Shown here: positions 34,909-42,586 of the stretch, piece by piece
How positions within the stretch are numbered: position 1 is the first letter of the stretch
How the letters are laid out: each line of letters starts with the position of its first letter
Assembly: GCA_963806335.1 (NCBI GenBank)
Contig: CAWDXO010000011.1
Span: 1-64,000, forward strand
Origin: Palsa-504 sp963806335
GTDB taxonomy: Bacteria > Actinomycetota > Actinomycetes > Streptosporangiales > Streptosporangiaceae
Direction: 5' to 3'
DNA: 64,000 nt
Made by a program: the position numbers and the translations under genes
The notes under the pieces: generated by a model
What the model was told of the DNA's origin: nothing
Databases searched by the model: none
The model's input: only the letters and a program-made list of their open reading frames with translations

Positions 34909-35721
34909 TCACGGGCCGAGCGGAGCCGGCGGCTCCAGCGACGGCGCGTCCAGGAACGGGATGACCGCGGCCACGAGGTCGGGTGAGGCGAAAAGGTCGT
35001 AATGGGTATGACCGGGCAGGATGGCCAGCCTCGCCACGGACCGGGCCGAGCCGTCCCAGTTCGCGTCGCGCAGGCCGCCGCCCAGCCGGGCGTAGAACTC
35101 GACGATGTGCGCGGGGCGCACCGCGTCGGCGTCAGCGTAAACCAGCATGACCGGCGCGGTGATCCTCGCGATATCCGCCGACCAGTCGAAGTCCCGCCGC
35201 AGCAGGTCCCCGGTCTTATCGAGCAGCACGGGCCAGTCCTGCACCCGGGGGGCGACCTGGGCGTAGATCTGGTACATGGGGGAGCCCTTCAGCATCTCGG
35301 CGAGCTGCGACCCCATCTGGTCCATCCCGGCCAGGCTCTCCGGGTACCAGCCGTCGCGCTGGCTGGCTACCGAGACCACCACCAGGCGCCGGACCAGGTC
35401 CGGATGCTGGATCGCGGTGCGCAGGGCCGTCGCGCCGCCGAAGGAGTAGCCCATCACGTCGGCCTGGGCCAGCCCGAGGTGCCCGATCAGCCCGGCGATA
35501 TCGTCGGCCAGGGTCTCGTGGCGCAGCGGCCGGTCCACGTCGGCGGTGTGGCCGTGGGCCTGCAGGTCGACCGTGATCACCCGGCGGTCCTTGGCCAGCA
35601 TCGGCAGGATCGGCGCGTACATCTCGCCCATGCCGAGACCGCCGTGCAGCAGGATCAGCGGCTGTCCGGAGCCGTGCTCTTCGTAGAATAGGGAGATGCC
35701 GTTCACGTCCGCGTAGCTCAT
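34909..35721 (-). CDS. Alpha/beta-hydrolase
   Basis: A 270-residue hydrolase. The oxyanion-hole motif LILLHGGLG, the nucleophile elbow GYSFGG (Ser), an acid in VLYADADAV and the late His in LPGHTHYDL make up a complete catalytic triad. Similarity is to non-heme chloroperoxidase/epoxide-hydrolase-like esterases; the substrate is unknown. The C-terminus ends in Pro-rich residues. It is separated by 46 bases from the next upstream gene on the same strand, so they may be co-transcribed. Confidence 0.88.
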   Translation of the reverse strand: MSYADVNGISLFYEEHGSGQPLILLHGGLGMGEMYAPILPMLAKDRRVITVDLQAHGHTADVDRPLRHETLADDIAGLIGHLGLAQADVMGYSFGGATALRTAIQHPDLVRRLVVVSVASQRDGWYPESLAGMDQMGSQLAEMLKGSPMYQIYAQVAPRVQDWPVLLDKTGDLLRRDFDWSADIARITAPVMLVYADADAVRPAHIVEFYARLGGGLRDANWDGSARSVARLAILPGHTHYDLFASPDLVAAVIPFLDAPSLEPPAPLGP

Positions 35722-35767
35722 CGCGTCACCTTCCTCGCGGGAGTCACCGATAGGACTCCCGCGGCGG

Positions 35768-37381
35768 CTAAGAAGTCATCGAATGATCGGGGAAGCCCTC
35801 CTGGATGATCGATGCGCCCCTGGTCGGCGCGGGGGTGCCGGCTAGCCGGTGAATGATCTCGTGGCGGGCGAGACCCCCTTCGGACAGCGACGTGGCCGTC
35901 AGGAAGGTCGAAACGGGGTTCGCCTGCCAGATCTCCTCGATGACGCCGTGGGCGGCGTCCACAAACTGCTCGCTGGTCAAGCCGGTGGGCGGCGTGCACC
36001 CGCCGAACTCGGCCTCGACCAGGGCCCGGCGCTCAGCCGGGCTGGCCACGCCTCCATGCGCATGGCCATCGTGGCGTTCCGGCAGCGGCAGCGCGAACAG
36101 GCGGCGCCCCATGTTGCGCAGGAGCCAGGACACGTCCGCGTCGGGCGCAACCAGGTCGGCGGTGTAGCCGCGCATCATCGCGCAGTCCGGGTCGTCGTAG
36201 GCGTTATCGAACCGGCTGAACGCCTTGGGCAGCGCTCCCAGCAGGTGGGCGGTCGCGGCCTCGCTGAGGTCGCGGTAGACCGCCGACCAGCGGACCCAGG
36301 CGGTAACGGCGGGTTCGAGGTGCTGCCGCTGCGCGGGCGACAGGCCGAAGGTGGTCGCCACGTGGCCGAGGAGGAGGTGCGCGAGCTTGCGCGGACCGAC
36401 CTGGGCGGGCGCCTCGCCGTCGATGCGGCTGCTGTAGCCGGTCAGGACCTGTGCCCAGAACCGCGTGGACTCCTCGTCGACGGCGATGGCGTCGGCCGCC
36501 AGCGGGCTCTTCATGAAGTCGTCCACCGCGACCGCGCGATCCTTCGCGCTGAACTGGGGGCCGGGGTCGAACTCCGCGCCGGGCAGGCGGCGGATCCGGG
36601 CCCGGACGAGGGGCAGGTGGATGACGGTTTCGATGGCTAGCTCCGGATCCTCCTCGCACCGGGCCACCGGTCCTTCCACCCGGCGGCGCGCTTCGGTCAG
36701 GCTGATCTGCTCCTGAGACTCGAACTCATCCGTGTTGCGGTTGATCGCCTCGATCAGGCCCGCCGGGTCCGGGGCCACGCCGACCGCGGTGGCCACCGGG
36801 ATGCCGGTCAGGTCGACCTGCACCACGACGGCGTGCTCGACGTCCCCGTAGCTGAACGTCACCAGGAAGGCCTCGTCGTCGCCGAAGACGTCGTACCGGC
36901 GCCAGGCCTGGCCGGGGACCGGCTTGCCGATCTCGGTCACCCAGTCCGGGGGGTAGATGCCGGCGCCGGTCAGCTCGGCCAACGCGCGGCTCGCCGCCTT
37001 CTTCGTCTTCGCGGTGCCCAGCGCCATGAGCAGCCGCAGCAGCGCGGCGCCGTCGGGTGACCTCTGCCGCGCCGCGCCGTCCACCAGCACAGCCGACATA
37101 AAGGTCTCGATCGATTCCGGCTCCTGCTGGCCCGCCACATACGGGATCGCCATGCAGGTGATGGTCTCGAGCTCGGCTCGCAGCGGCTCGCCCGTTTCGA
37201 TCGCGGTCCACAGCTTGGCCAGCACTCGCCCGAGGATCGCCTCAGCTTCACCATCGCCGGGCGCGTTGCCCGCGGCCGCGTCGGGCGTGCCTGCCCCGCT
37301 AGCCGCCTTGGCGGTCGATGCGTCGGCGAGGGAGGTCTTGCTGGACCGCGCGCTGCGTCGTGGCCGGGTCTTCTTGCTCAC
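35768..37381 (-). CDS. Conserved hypothetical protein, 537 residues
   Basis: The product is not recognised as any family of known function. The first ~45 residues are basic then Ala/Gly-rich and probably disordered. The rest is globular and acidic, with RRYDVFGDDEAFLVTFSYGD followed by a beta-strand VVVQVDL, a DPELAIETVIHLPLVRARIR helix and a repetitive helical C-terminal half. There is no signal peptide or membrane segment. Good codon bias over its whole length and lack of competing frames support a real gene; I believe similar proteins occur in many actinomycetes. Confidence 0.75.
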   Translation of the reverse strand: MSKKTRPRRSARSSKTSLADASTAKAASGAGTPDAAAGNAPGDGEAEAILGRVLAKLWTAIETGEPLRAELETITCMAIPYVAGQQEPESIETFMSAVLVDGAARQRSPDGAALLRLLMALGTAKTKKAASRALAELTGAGIYPPDWVTEIGKPVPGQAWRRYDVFGDDEAFLVTFSYGDVEHAVVVQVDLTGIPVATAVGVAPDPAGLIEAINRNTDEFESQEQISLTEARRRVEGPVARCEEDPELAIETVIHLPLVRARIRRLPGAEFDPGPQFSAKDRAVAVDDFMKSPLAADAIAVDEESTRFWAQVLTGYSSRIDGEAPAQVGPRKLAHLLLGHVATTFGLSPAQRQHLEPAVTAWVRWSAVYRDLSEAATAHLLGALPKAFSRFDNAYDDPDCAMMRGYTADLVAPDADVSWLLRNMGRRLFALPLPERHDGHAHGGVASPAERRALVEAEFGGCTPPTGLTSEQFVDAAHGVIEEIWQANPVSTFLTATSLSEGGLARHEIIHRLAGTPAPTRGASIIQEGFPDHSMTS

Positions 37382-37409
37382 CGCGCAATCCTACGGCGCG
37401 CCTGCGACA

Positions 37410-37985
37410 TTAACGGCCGCGCTGGCCGAGGCGCCGGAACTCGGCATCCAGGGCGTCGATGAGGTGGCCGAAGGTGACGTCCACGGATTCGGGCAGGCCA
37501 AAGCCTCCCGCGGTCTGCAGGGTCGCGATGCCGTGGCACGCGGCCCGCCACATCCGGACGGCGTGGATAAGAGCCGGGCCGTCTAGGCGGTAACCCTGCA
37601 GAGCCGCGCTGATAACGGCGAAGGCCCGGGTCGCGATCTCGATGTGCATGTCGTCGCCGGGCGCGGGCGCCAGCACGCTGGCCGCGTAACGGCCAGGGCA
37701 GGCCAGCGCGTAAGACCGGTAGGCGGCGGACACCGCGTGCAGCGCGTCGCGGCCCGTCACGCCCGCTGCCGCCCGGGCCGTGACGCCGGTCAGTTCGGTG
37801 ACGCCCAGGATCGAGATGCCGCGCCTGACCTCTTCCAGGCCGCTGACGTGCTTGTACAAGCCGGGCAGCGACACCCCGCAGCGCTGCGCGACCGCCGCCA
37901 GGGTGAGCCGGTCCAGGCCCACCTCGTCGGCGACGGTCGCGGCTTCGCCGATGATCCGCTCCCGGGTCAGGCCCGCGCGCGGCAT
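37410..37985 (-). CDS. TetR-family regulator with WHG-type C-terminal domain
   Basis: A 191-residue regulator. The HTH spans residues 8-55 (RIIGEAATVADEVGLDRLTL, VAQRCGVSLPGLYKHVSGLE). The C-terminal half (YALACPGRYAASVLAP, RMWRAACHGIATLQTAGGFG) is a TetR_C_33/WHG-type domain. It starts four bases after the stop of a membrane-protein gene on the same strand and so lies in one operon with it. A perfect palindrome over that operon's promoter (38702-38716) is the likely autoregulatory site. Confidence 0.88.
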   Translation of the reverse strand: MPRAGLTRERIIGEAATVADEVGLDRLTLAAVAQRCGVSLPGLYKHVSGLEEVRRGISILGVTELTGVTARAAAGVTGRDALHAVSAAYRSYALACPGRYAASVLAPAPGDDMHIEIATRAFAVISAALQGYRLDGPALIHAVRMWRAACHGIATLQTAGGFGLPESVDVTFGHLIDALDAEFRRLGQRGR

Positions 37986-37988
37986 GTC

Positions 37989-38693
37989 CTAGCTGTCTCT
38001 CGCGCCGGGGGAGCGGTCCAGCCTGCCGGTTATGATGCCGCCGCCGGTGATGAAGAGCAGGAGCAGCACCAGGGCGGGTCCGGCGGCCACCGCCAGGGAA
38101 GGCAGGAGTAGCAGGTACACCACGCCGGAGGCGGTGAGCGCGAGGGCCAGCGCGATCCCGGTGTACCGCAGCCACCCGGGCAGCGGCGTCATGGCCACCC
38201 CGGCCGCGCCTAGCACGGCCAGCGCGAGCATCTTGGCCCCGTCCATCCGGTTGACCGCGGCGTAGAGCAGGTGCGCGGTCCCTGGCGATGAAGTCGCGGT
38301 CAGCGCGAGGCCCAGGCCGAACTGGAGGATCGAGATGACCGCCGCCGTGAGCCCGAAGACCAGCGCGAACCGGCCCGCGGTGGCCGCGCCGTGCCTGCGT
38401 GCCAGGTCGGCCAGGGCGGCCGAGACGACGGCTATCCCCGCCGCGGGCAGCCCTTCAGTGAGCGCGAACTGAGCGGCCATCGCCGGGCCGTGTCCCGCCA
38501 GGGCGGCGACGATCTCGGTACCGGACGCACCGAAACTGGGGCTGGGGGCGGCGATGCTCAGCCCGGCGATCCAGGACAGCGTGTAACCCACGCCGACTAC
38601 ACCGGGGACCGTCAGCCACCGTCGGCCGCGCCGGGCCACGCGGCCCTTCTCGCCCGCCGCGGTGGGATTTCCCGTCATGAAGTTAATCGTCAT
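37989..38693 (-). CDS. Polytopic membrane protein (DUF4386-like)
   Basis: A 234-residue protein with about six transmembrane helices (for example GVGYTLSWIAGLSIA, FALVFGLTAAVISILQFGLG, LALALTASGVVYLLLLP). The pattern resembles DUF4386 membrane proteins but is not certain. It is encoded directly before a TetR gene, an arrangement typical for a regulated permease or integral sensor. Two ATGs (38693, 38678) are possible and neither has a Shine-Dalgarno site; an AT-rich promoter with a palindrome lies immediately upstream. Confidence 0.7.
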   Translation of the reverse strand: MTINFMTGNPTAAGEKGRVARRGRRWLTVPGVVGVGYTLSWIAGLSIAAPSPSFGASGTEIVAALAGHGPAMAAQFALTEGLPAAGIAVVSAALADLARRHGAATAGRFALVFGLTAAVISILQFGLGLALTATSSPGTAHLLYAAVNRMDGAKMLALAVLGAAGVAMTPLPGWLRYTGIALALALTASGVVYLLLLPSLAVAAGPALVLLLLFITGGGIITGRLDRSPGARDS

Positions 38694-38701
38694 AGCTATA
38701 A

Positions 38702-38716
38702 GTTAATATAATTAAC
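38702..38716. promoter_or_regulatory. Perfect palindrome operator over AT-rich promoter
   Basis: GTTAATATAATTAAC (GTTAAT-ATA-ATTAAC) is a perfect dyad, nine bases upstream of the membrane protein's ATG. A further GTTAAT half-site is inside the first codons (38682-38687). It overlaps the TATATT that could be the -10, so a bound TetR dimer would block transcription. Confidence 0.6.
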
Positions 38717-38732
38717 CACGCTGCGCAAGCCG

Positions 38733-39692
38733 TTAGATAACGGACCGGACGAAGCCCGCCACCGCGTGGCCGCCGGCCAGCGGGATGGCCGCGAGCTCGT
38801 CGGGTACCACGACCCCGAGCCGGCGCAGCGCCGCCACCGTGACCGGAGTCCGGCTCCGCGTCGCGCCGTCGTCGATCTTGACCGCCCCGGACCTGCCGTC
38901 CGCCAGCGCGAACGCGGCGACCCCCTCGGCGCCCCCCTTGACCAGCAGCCCAGGTACCGCGTCCATCAGCTTGCGCTCGTCCCGGTTCGTCCCGCTGGTC
39001 CATTCTGGGTGCGCGCGCATGGCGTCGGCCACCCTGCGTTCTGGGGTACCGGCCGCCGCGAGCACCAGTGCCCGGAACGCCTGGGCCAGCCCGGCCAACG
39101 TCAGCGCGAATAGCGGCGCGCCGCAGCCGTCCACCCCGGTGTGGCTCACCCGCTGTCCGGCCAGTTCTTCGACGGTACGCAGGATCGCCTGCTGCAGCCG
39201 ATGACCTGGCGCCAGGTATCCCGTCGTCGGCCAGCCGTTGTGTACGCAAGTGGCCAGCATCGCCGCGTGCTTGCCCGAGCAGTTCATCCGGATCCTGGAC
39301 ATGCCTTCGCCGCGGGCGATCAGCGCACGGGCCGCCTCGGTGTCAAGCGGCCAGGCGGCCGGGCAGCCCAGGTCATCCTCGGTCAGGCCGGCGCCCAGCA
39401 AGATCTTCCGCACGCCGTCGACGTGGAAGTCCTCACCGGAGTGGCTCGCCGCCGCGAGCGCCAGCAGTTCGCCGTTGAGGTCGAGCCCGCAGCGGAGCAT
39501 CGCCGCTGCCTGCATGGGCTTGTTCGCGGACCGCGGGAAGATGGGCACGCTGGTCTGGCCGACGCAGATCACCTCAGTCCCGTCGGTGCCGAGTCCGGCG
39601 ACGGCGCCCCGGTGCCGTGATTCGGCGAAGCCGGAACGCACGACCTCGGCAACCACGGGATTCACGCCGGGGGGTTCCATGAAGATCGTCAT
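38733..39692 (-). CDS. Asparaginase (Asparaginase_II / R. etli type)
   Basis: A 319-residue member of the asparaginase family found in Rhizobium etli, unrelated to the E. coli enzymes. Key motifs are RSANKPMQAAAM (SxxK pair), the metal-site residues in NCSGKHAAML and VDGCGAPLFAL (two Cys and a Lys), and the C-terminal GGHAVAGFVRSVI. It hydrolyses L-asparagine to aspartate and ammonia in the cytoplasm. The start lies against an 18-bp tandem repeat shared with the divergent dtd gene. Confidence 0.87.
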   Translation of the reverse strand: MTIFMEPPGVNPVVAEVVRSGFAESRHRGAVAGLGTDGTEVICVGQTSVPIFPRSANKPMQAAAMLRCGLDLNGELLALAAASHSGEDFHVDGVRKILLGAGLTEDDLGCPAAWPLDTEAARALIARGEGMSRIRMNCSGKHAAMLATCVHNGWPTTGYLAPGHRLQQAILRTVEELAGQRVSHTGVDGCGAPLFALTLAGLAQAFRALVLAAAGTPERRVADAMRAHPEWTSGTNRDERKLMDAVPGLLVKGGAEGVAAFALADGRSGAVKIDDGATRSRTPVTVAALRRLGVVVPDELAAIPLAGGHAVAGFVRSVI

Positions 39693-39708
39693 GCCCGCAG
39701 TCTGCCCT

Positions 39709-39852
39709 CTGCCTCCCCCGCTGACGCTGCCTTCCCCGCTGGCGCTGCCTTCCCCGCTGGCGCTGCCTTCCCCGCTGGCGCTGCCTTCCCCGCTGGCGCT
39801 GCCTTCCCCGCTGGCGCTGCCTCCCCCGCTGGCGCTGCCTCCCCCGCTGACT
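39709..39852. repeat. 18-bp tandem repeat, eight copies
   Basis: Unit CTGCC(T/C)(T/C)CCCCGCTGGCG; the outer copies carry CCCCC or GACG/GACT variants. It fills the region between the divergent asparaginase and dtd genes and so lies in both promoters. The period is a multiple of three, and the plus strand would read LPSPLA repeats, but no start codon or gene context supports translation. Confidence 0.95.
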
Positions 39853-39857
39853 CCGGG

Positions 39858-39863
39858 TACCCT
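39858..39863 (+). promoter_or_regulatory. -10 element TACCCT for leaderless dtd mRNA
   Basis: TACCCT (TAnnnT) ends eight bases before the dtd ATG, with no ribosome binding site between; the -35 region falls within the tandem repeat. Confidence 0.4.
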
Positions 39864-39871
39864 GCCGTGCT

Positions 39872-40297
39872 ATGCGGGCAGTCGTACAGCGTGTCAGCCG
39901 GGCCAGCGTGACCGTGGACGGGGAAGTCGTCGGCGCGATCGAAGAACCCGGGCTGCTGGTCCTAGTCGGCATCACTCACGATGACACCCCGGAGCAGGCC
40001 GCCAGGCTGGCCGCCAAGCTGTGGGGGCTGCGGATCCTCGACGGGGAGAAATCCTGCTCCGACGTGGGAGCGCCGCTGCTGGTCATCAGCCAGTTCACGC
40101 TGTACGCGGAGCTGACCAAGGGCCGCCGTCCGTCCTGGTCAGCCGCCGCGCCCGGTCCGGTGGCCGCACCGCTGGTCGACGCCGTGGTCGAGGTCCTGCA
40201 CGATCTCGGGGCCCGGGTCGAAACCGGCGTCTTCGGCGCCAACATGAAGGTCGCCCTGGTGAACGACGGCCCGGTCACGATCATCATCGACCTGTGA
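39872..40297 (+). CDS. dtd: D-aminoacyl-tRNA deacylase
   Basis: A 141-residue DTD enzyme that removes D-amino acids (and glycine from tRNA-Ala) from mischarged tRNA. The family signature SQFTLYAELTKGRRPSW and the C-terminal Gly-cisPro-type motif VNDGPVT are both intact; MRAVVQRVSRASVTVDG is the canonical N-terminus. Length is as expected for the family. It is transcribed away from the asparaginase. Confidence 0.97.
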   Translation: MRAVVQRVSRASVTVDGEVVGAIEEPGLLVLVGITHDDTPEQAARLAAKLWGLRILDGEKSCSDVGAPLLVISQFTLYAELTKGRRPSWSAAAPGPVAAPLVDAVVEVLHDLGARVETGVFGANMKVALVNDGPVTIIIDL

Positions 40298-40305
40298 ACG
40301 GCCGG

Positions 40306-40638
40306 TCAGGGGTCGGGGCTGGCGGAACTTGAGGGTCCCAGGCCGGCCAGCACGCACTGAGGCCGGCCGCGCTGGGCGAGCTGGTCGTTCGACTGGAACG
40401 CCGTCCGGCAGAACGTCCGCGCCGCCGATCCGCAATAGTGCAGGGTGGCGCCGCCCGTGGAACTCGGCAGGGTGACATTAACGCAGCCGTGACCCGAAGC
40501 GCCGTATGGGTCATGAGACAGTGCTCCCCACACGCCCAGGCCGCCGAACACGAGGACGAGCGCCACGCCGGCGATCGCGAAGATCCGCTTCTGCCGCGTG
40601 GTCAGGGACCCGGCCCTCGGGTTGGTCTTGGCGTACAT
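40306..40638 (-). CDS. Small single-pass membrane protein
   Basis: A 110-residue protein: a basic N-terminus (KTNPRAGSLTTRQKR), one transmembrane helix (IFAIAGVALVLVFGGLGVWG) and an outside domain with four cysteines in CVNVTLPSSTGGATLHYCGS, TFCRTAF and PQCVLAG that could form two disulfides. The positive-inside rule predicts the C-terminal domain to be extracytoplasmic. Function unknown; the cysteine pattern supports a folded, secreted domain. It converges on dtd with an eight-base gap. Confidence 0.7.
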   Translation of the reverse strand: MYAKTNPRAGSLTTRQKRIFAIAGVALVLVFGGLGVWGALSHDPYGASGHGCVNVTLPSSTGGATLHYCGSAARTFCRTAFQSNDQLAQRGRPQCVLAGLGPSSSASPDP

Positions 40639-40669
40639 GAAAGCCCAGTGTAGAGCGCAGGCCGAGACG

Positions 40670-40740
40670 GCCCGTGCTGACTAGCCCCGTGCTGACTGGC
40701 CCCGTGCTGACTGGCCCCGTGTTGACCGGCGCCGTGTTAG
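40670..40740. repeat. 15-bp tandem repeat, about 4.5 copies
   Basis: Unit CCCCGTGCTGACTGG with small changes (ACTAG in the first, GTTGACCGG in the fourth). It lies in the promoter region between a minus-strand small gene and the plus-strand VOC gene; the last copies contain TTGAC, a possible -35. Confidence 0.9.
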
Positions 40741-40777
40741 CGTCAATCCGAGCTGGCGGTCACGGGGAGGTAGCGAA

Positions 40778-41563
40778 ATGGTTACGCGTGACACGCCCTG
40801 GCGGCCCGGCACACCCAGCTGGGTAGACGTCACCGTCGGCGACGTCCCGAAGGCGGTCGCCTTCTACCAGGCCCTGTTCGGCTGGGACATCCAGTCAGGC
40901 GGCCCGGAGGCCGGCGGCTACTCCATCTGCCATTCCGGCGGCCACATCGTCGCGGGCCTCAGCCCGAAGTTCGGCCCGGGTGAGGCGCCCTCGGTGTGGA
41001 CGACCTATCTGGCCGCCGACGACACCGACGCGGTCGCGGCCAAAGTCAAGGCCGCGGGCGGCCAGCTCCTCGTGGAACCGACCGACGTCATGGACTCCGG
41101 CCGGATGGCGCTCGCCGTCGATACCACCGGGGCTACCTTCGGCCTGTGGGAAGGCCGGACGACCAGCGGGATCGGCCTGGCCAACGAGACCGGGGCACTG
41201 ACCTGGACCGAGCACATGAGCCGGGACTTCGACGCGGGCAAGGCCTTCTACCGTGCCGTGTTCGGTTACGCCTACCAGGATGTGAGCGAGGACGGGTTCA
41301 GGTACGCGATGCTCATGGTCGACGGGCGCGAGGTCGGCGGCATCGGTCAGTACCCGGCCGAAGCGGACCGCGCCCCGGTCGGCTGGTGGACCTACTTCGC
41401 TGTCGATGACACCGACGCCGCCGTGAACACGGTCACCGCGCTCGGCGGCAGCATCGTGCGGCCCATCCGGGACAGCCCGTACGGCCGGATCGGCATGGTC
41501 GCCGACAATCAGGGCGCGGTCTTCTCGGTCATCACCACGCCGGCCCCTCCGACCCTGCGGTGA
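40778..41563 (+). CDS. Two-domain VOC (glyoxalase-like) protein
   Basis: A 261-residue protein of two tandem VOC modules (residues 10-125 and 138-255), each opening with a W-V/TE-x-x-x-DV-like strand (TPSWVDVTVGDVPKAVAFYQ; LTWTEHMSRDFDAGKAFYRA) and ending in a GATFGLW- or GAVFSVI-type strand. This is the CgcA/'glyoxalase-like' group found in Streptomyces and mycobacteria; no metal-site set is obvious, so it may bind a hydrophobic compound rather than catalyse. GGGGAGG lies 8-14 bases before the ATG. Confidence 0.87.
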   Translation: MVTRDTPWRPGTPSWVDVTVGDVPKAVAFYQALFGWDIQSGGPEAGGYSICHSGGHIVAGLSPKFGPGEAPSVWTTYLAADDTDAVAAKVKAAGGQLLVEPTDVMDSGRMALAVDTTGATFGLWEGRTTSGIGLANETGALTWTEHMSRDFDAGKAFYRAVFGYAYQDVSEDGFRYAMLMVDGREVGGIGQYPAEADRAPVGWWTYFAVDDTDAAVNTVTALGGSIVRPIRDSPYGRIGMVADNQGAVFSVITTPAPPTLR

Positions 41564-41608
41564 GTCCTAGTTGTCCTCTGGCGCTACTCCAGGAGAGGCG
41601 GGGCCGGG

Positions 41609-42586
41609 CTAGCTGACCGGCGGGGTGCCGTGGGTGTGGAAGGACTCGATGGTCTTCAGGCCCCAGGCCTGCCCCCTGGCCCGTTCGGCCTCGGTCCAGG
41701 TGATCGTCCGCCAGTCCGGCGCTAGCACCAGCCGGGCGACCGGGTTGCACAGCTCGATCCTGTTGCCGCCCGGCTCGTAGACGTAGAGGAAGAACGTCTG
41801 CTGGATCGCGTGCTTGTGCGGCCCGGTCTCGATGAAGACCCCGCGGTCCAGGCAGATGTCCGCCGCGCGCAGGATGTCCTCCCGGGTGTCGGGCGCGAAC
41901 GCGACGTGGTGCAGCCGCCCGGCGGTGCCGGTCCAGTCCCGCGTATACACCAGGTCGTAGCCCTTGTTGGTGAAGTGCAGCCACTGCGCGGAGATCGTGC
42001 CGTCGTTCAGCCTGATTTGCTCAGTGACCCGCCCGCCGAGCACGTCGCGGACGAAATCGCCGTTCGACCGCACGTCCTGGGCCAGGTAGTTGACGTGGTC
42101 CAGCCGCCGGACGCAGACGCCGCGCGCCGGGTAGGCCTGGGCCTGGTTCTTCAGCGACGGCCTCAGCTCGGCCGGCGGCGCGTACCACTCCGATTCCCAG
42201 TACAGCTCCATCTCATGCCCGTCCGGGTCGCGGAACAGGTACGTGGGACCGATCCCGGGATCGCCGTCCTTCCAGCCGATGCCGAGCCCGGTTTCCTCGA
42301 TCGCGGCCACCCGCGCCTCAAGCGCGGCCTGGCTGGAGGCCCGCAGCCCCACCCGGCGGATGCCCGAGGTGTCGTGCGCGGTGAGCTTGACCGTGTGATG
42401 CTCGTAGTCGTCCCAGGTACGCAGGTAAACCGAGTTGCCCTCGCGGCCGTTCTCGGTCAGGCCGAGGACCTCCACGAAGAACCACAGGCTCTCGCACAGT
42501 TTGGGTGTCAGCAGCTCCACGTGCCCCAGATGCGCGACTTCGTGCAGCGGCGGCCGCGTGCTGGCTGGGTCATGCGGGCTCGTCAT
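41609..42586 (-). CDS. Class I (VOC-type) extradiol ring-cleavage dioxygenase
   Basis: A 325-residue two-domain VOC dioxygenase in the catechol 2,3-dioxygenase/homoprotocatechuate 2,3-dioxygenase group. The C-terminal module carries the Fe(II) triad His164 (RRLDHVNYL), His227 (RLHHVAF) and Glu278 (GGNRIEL). It opens a catechol-type ring next to the hydroxyls. Its ATG shares one base with the upstream galD-like stop (TGATG), so the two are co-translated; the enclosing operon encodes the gallate lower pathway. The open frame upstream of the ATG is noise. Confidence 0.87.
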   Translation of the reverse strand: MTSPHDPASTRPPLHEVAHLGHVELLTPKLCESLWFFVEVLGLTENGREGNSVYLRTWDDYEHHTVKLTAHDTSGIRRVGLRASSQAALEARVAAIEETGLGIGWKDGDPGIGPTYLFRDPDGHEMELYWESEWYAPPAELRPSLKNQAQAYPARGVCVRRLDHVNYLAQDVRSNGDFVRDVLGGRVTEQIRLNDGTISAQWLHFTNKGYDLVYTRDWTGTAGRLHHVAFAPDTREDILRAADICLDRGVFIETGPHKHAIQQTFFLYVYEPGGNRIELCNPVARLVLAPDWRTITWTEAERARGQAWGLKTIESFHTHGTPPVS

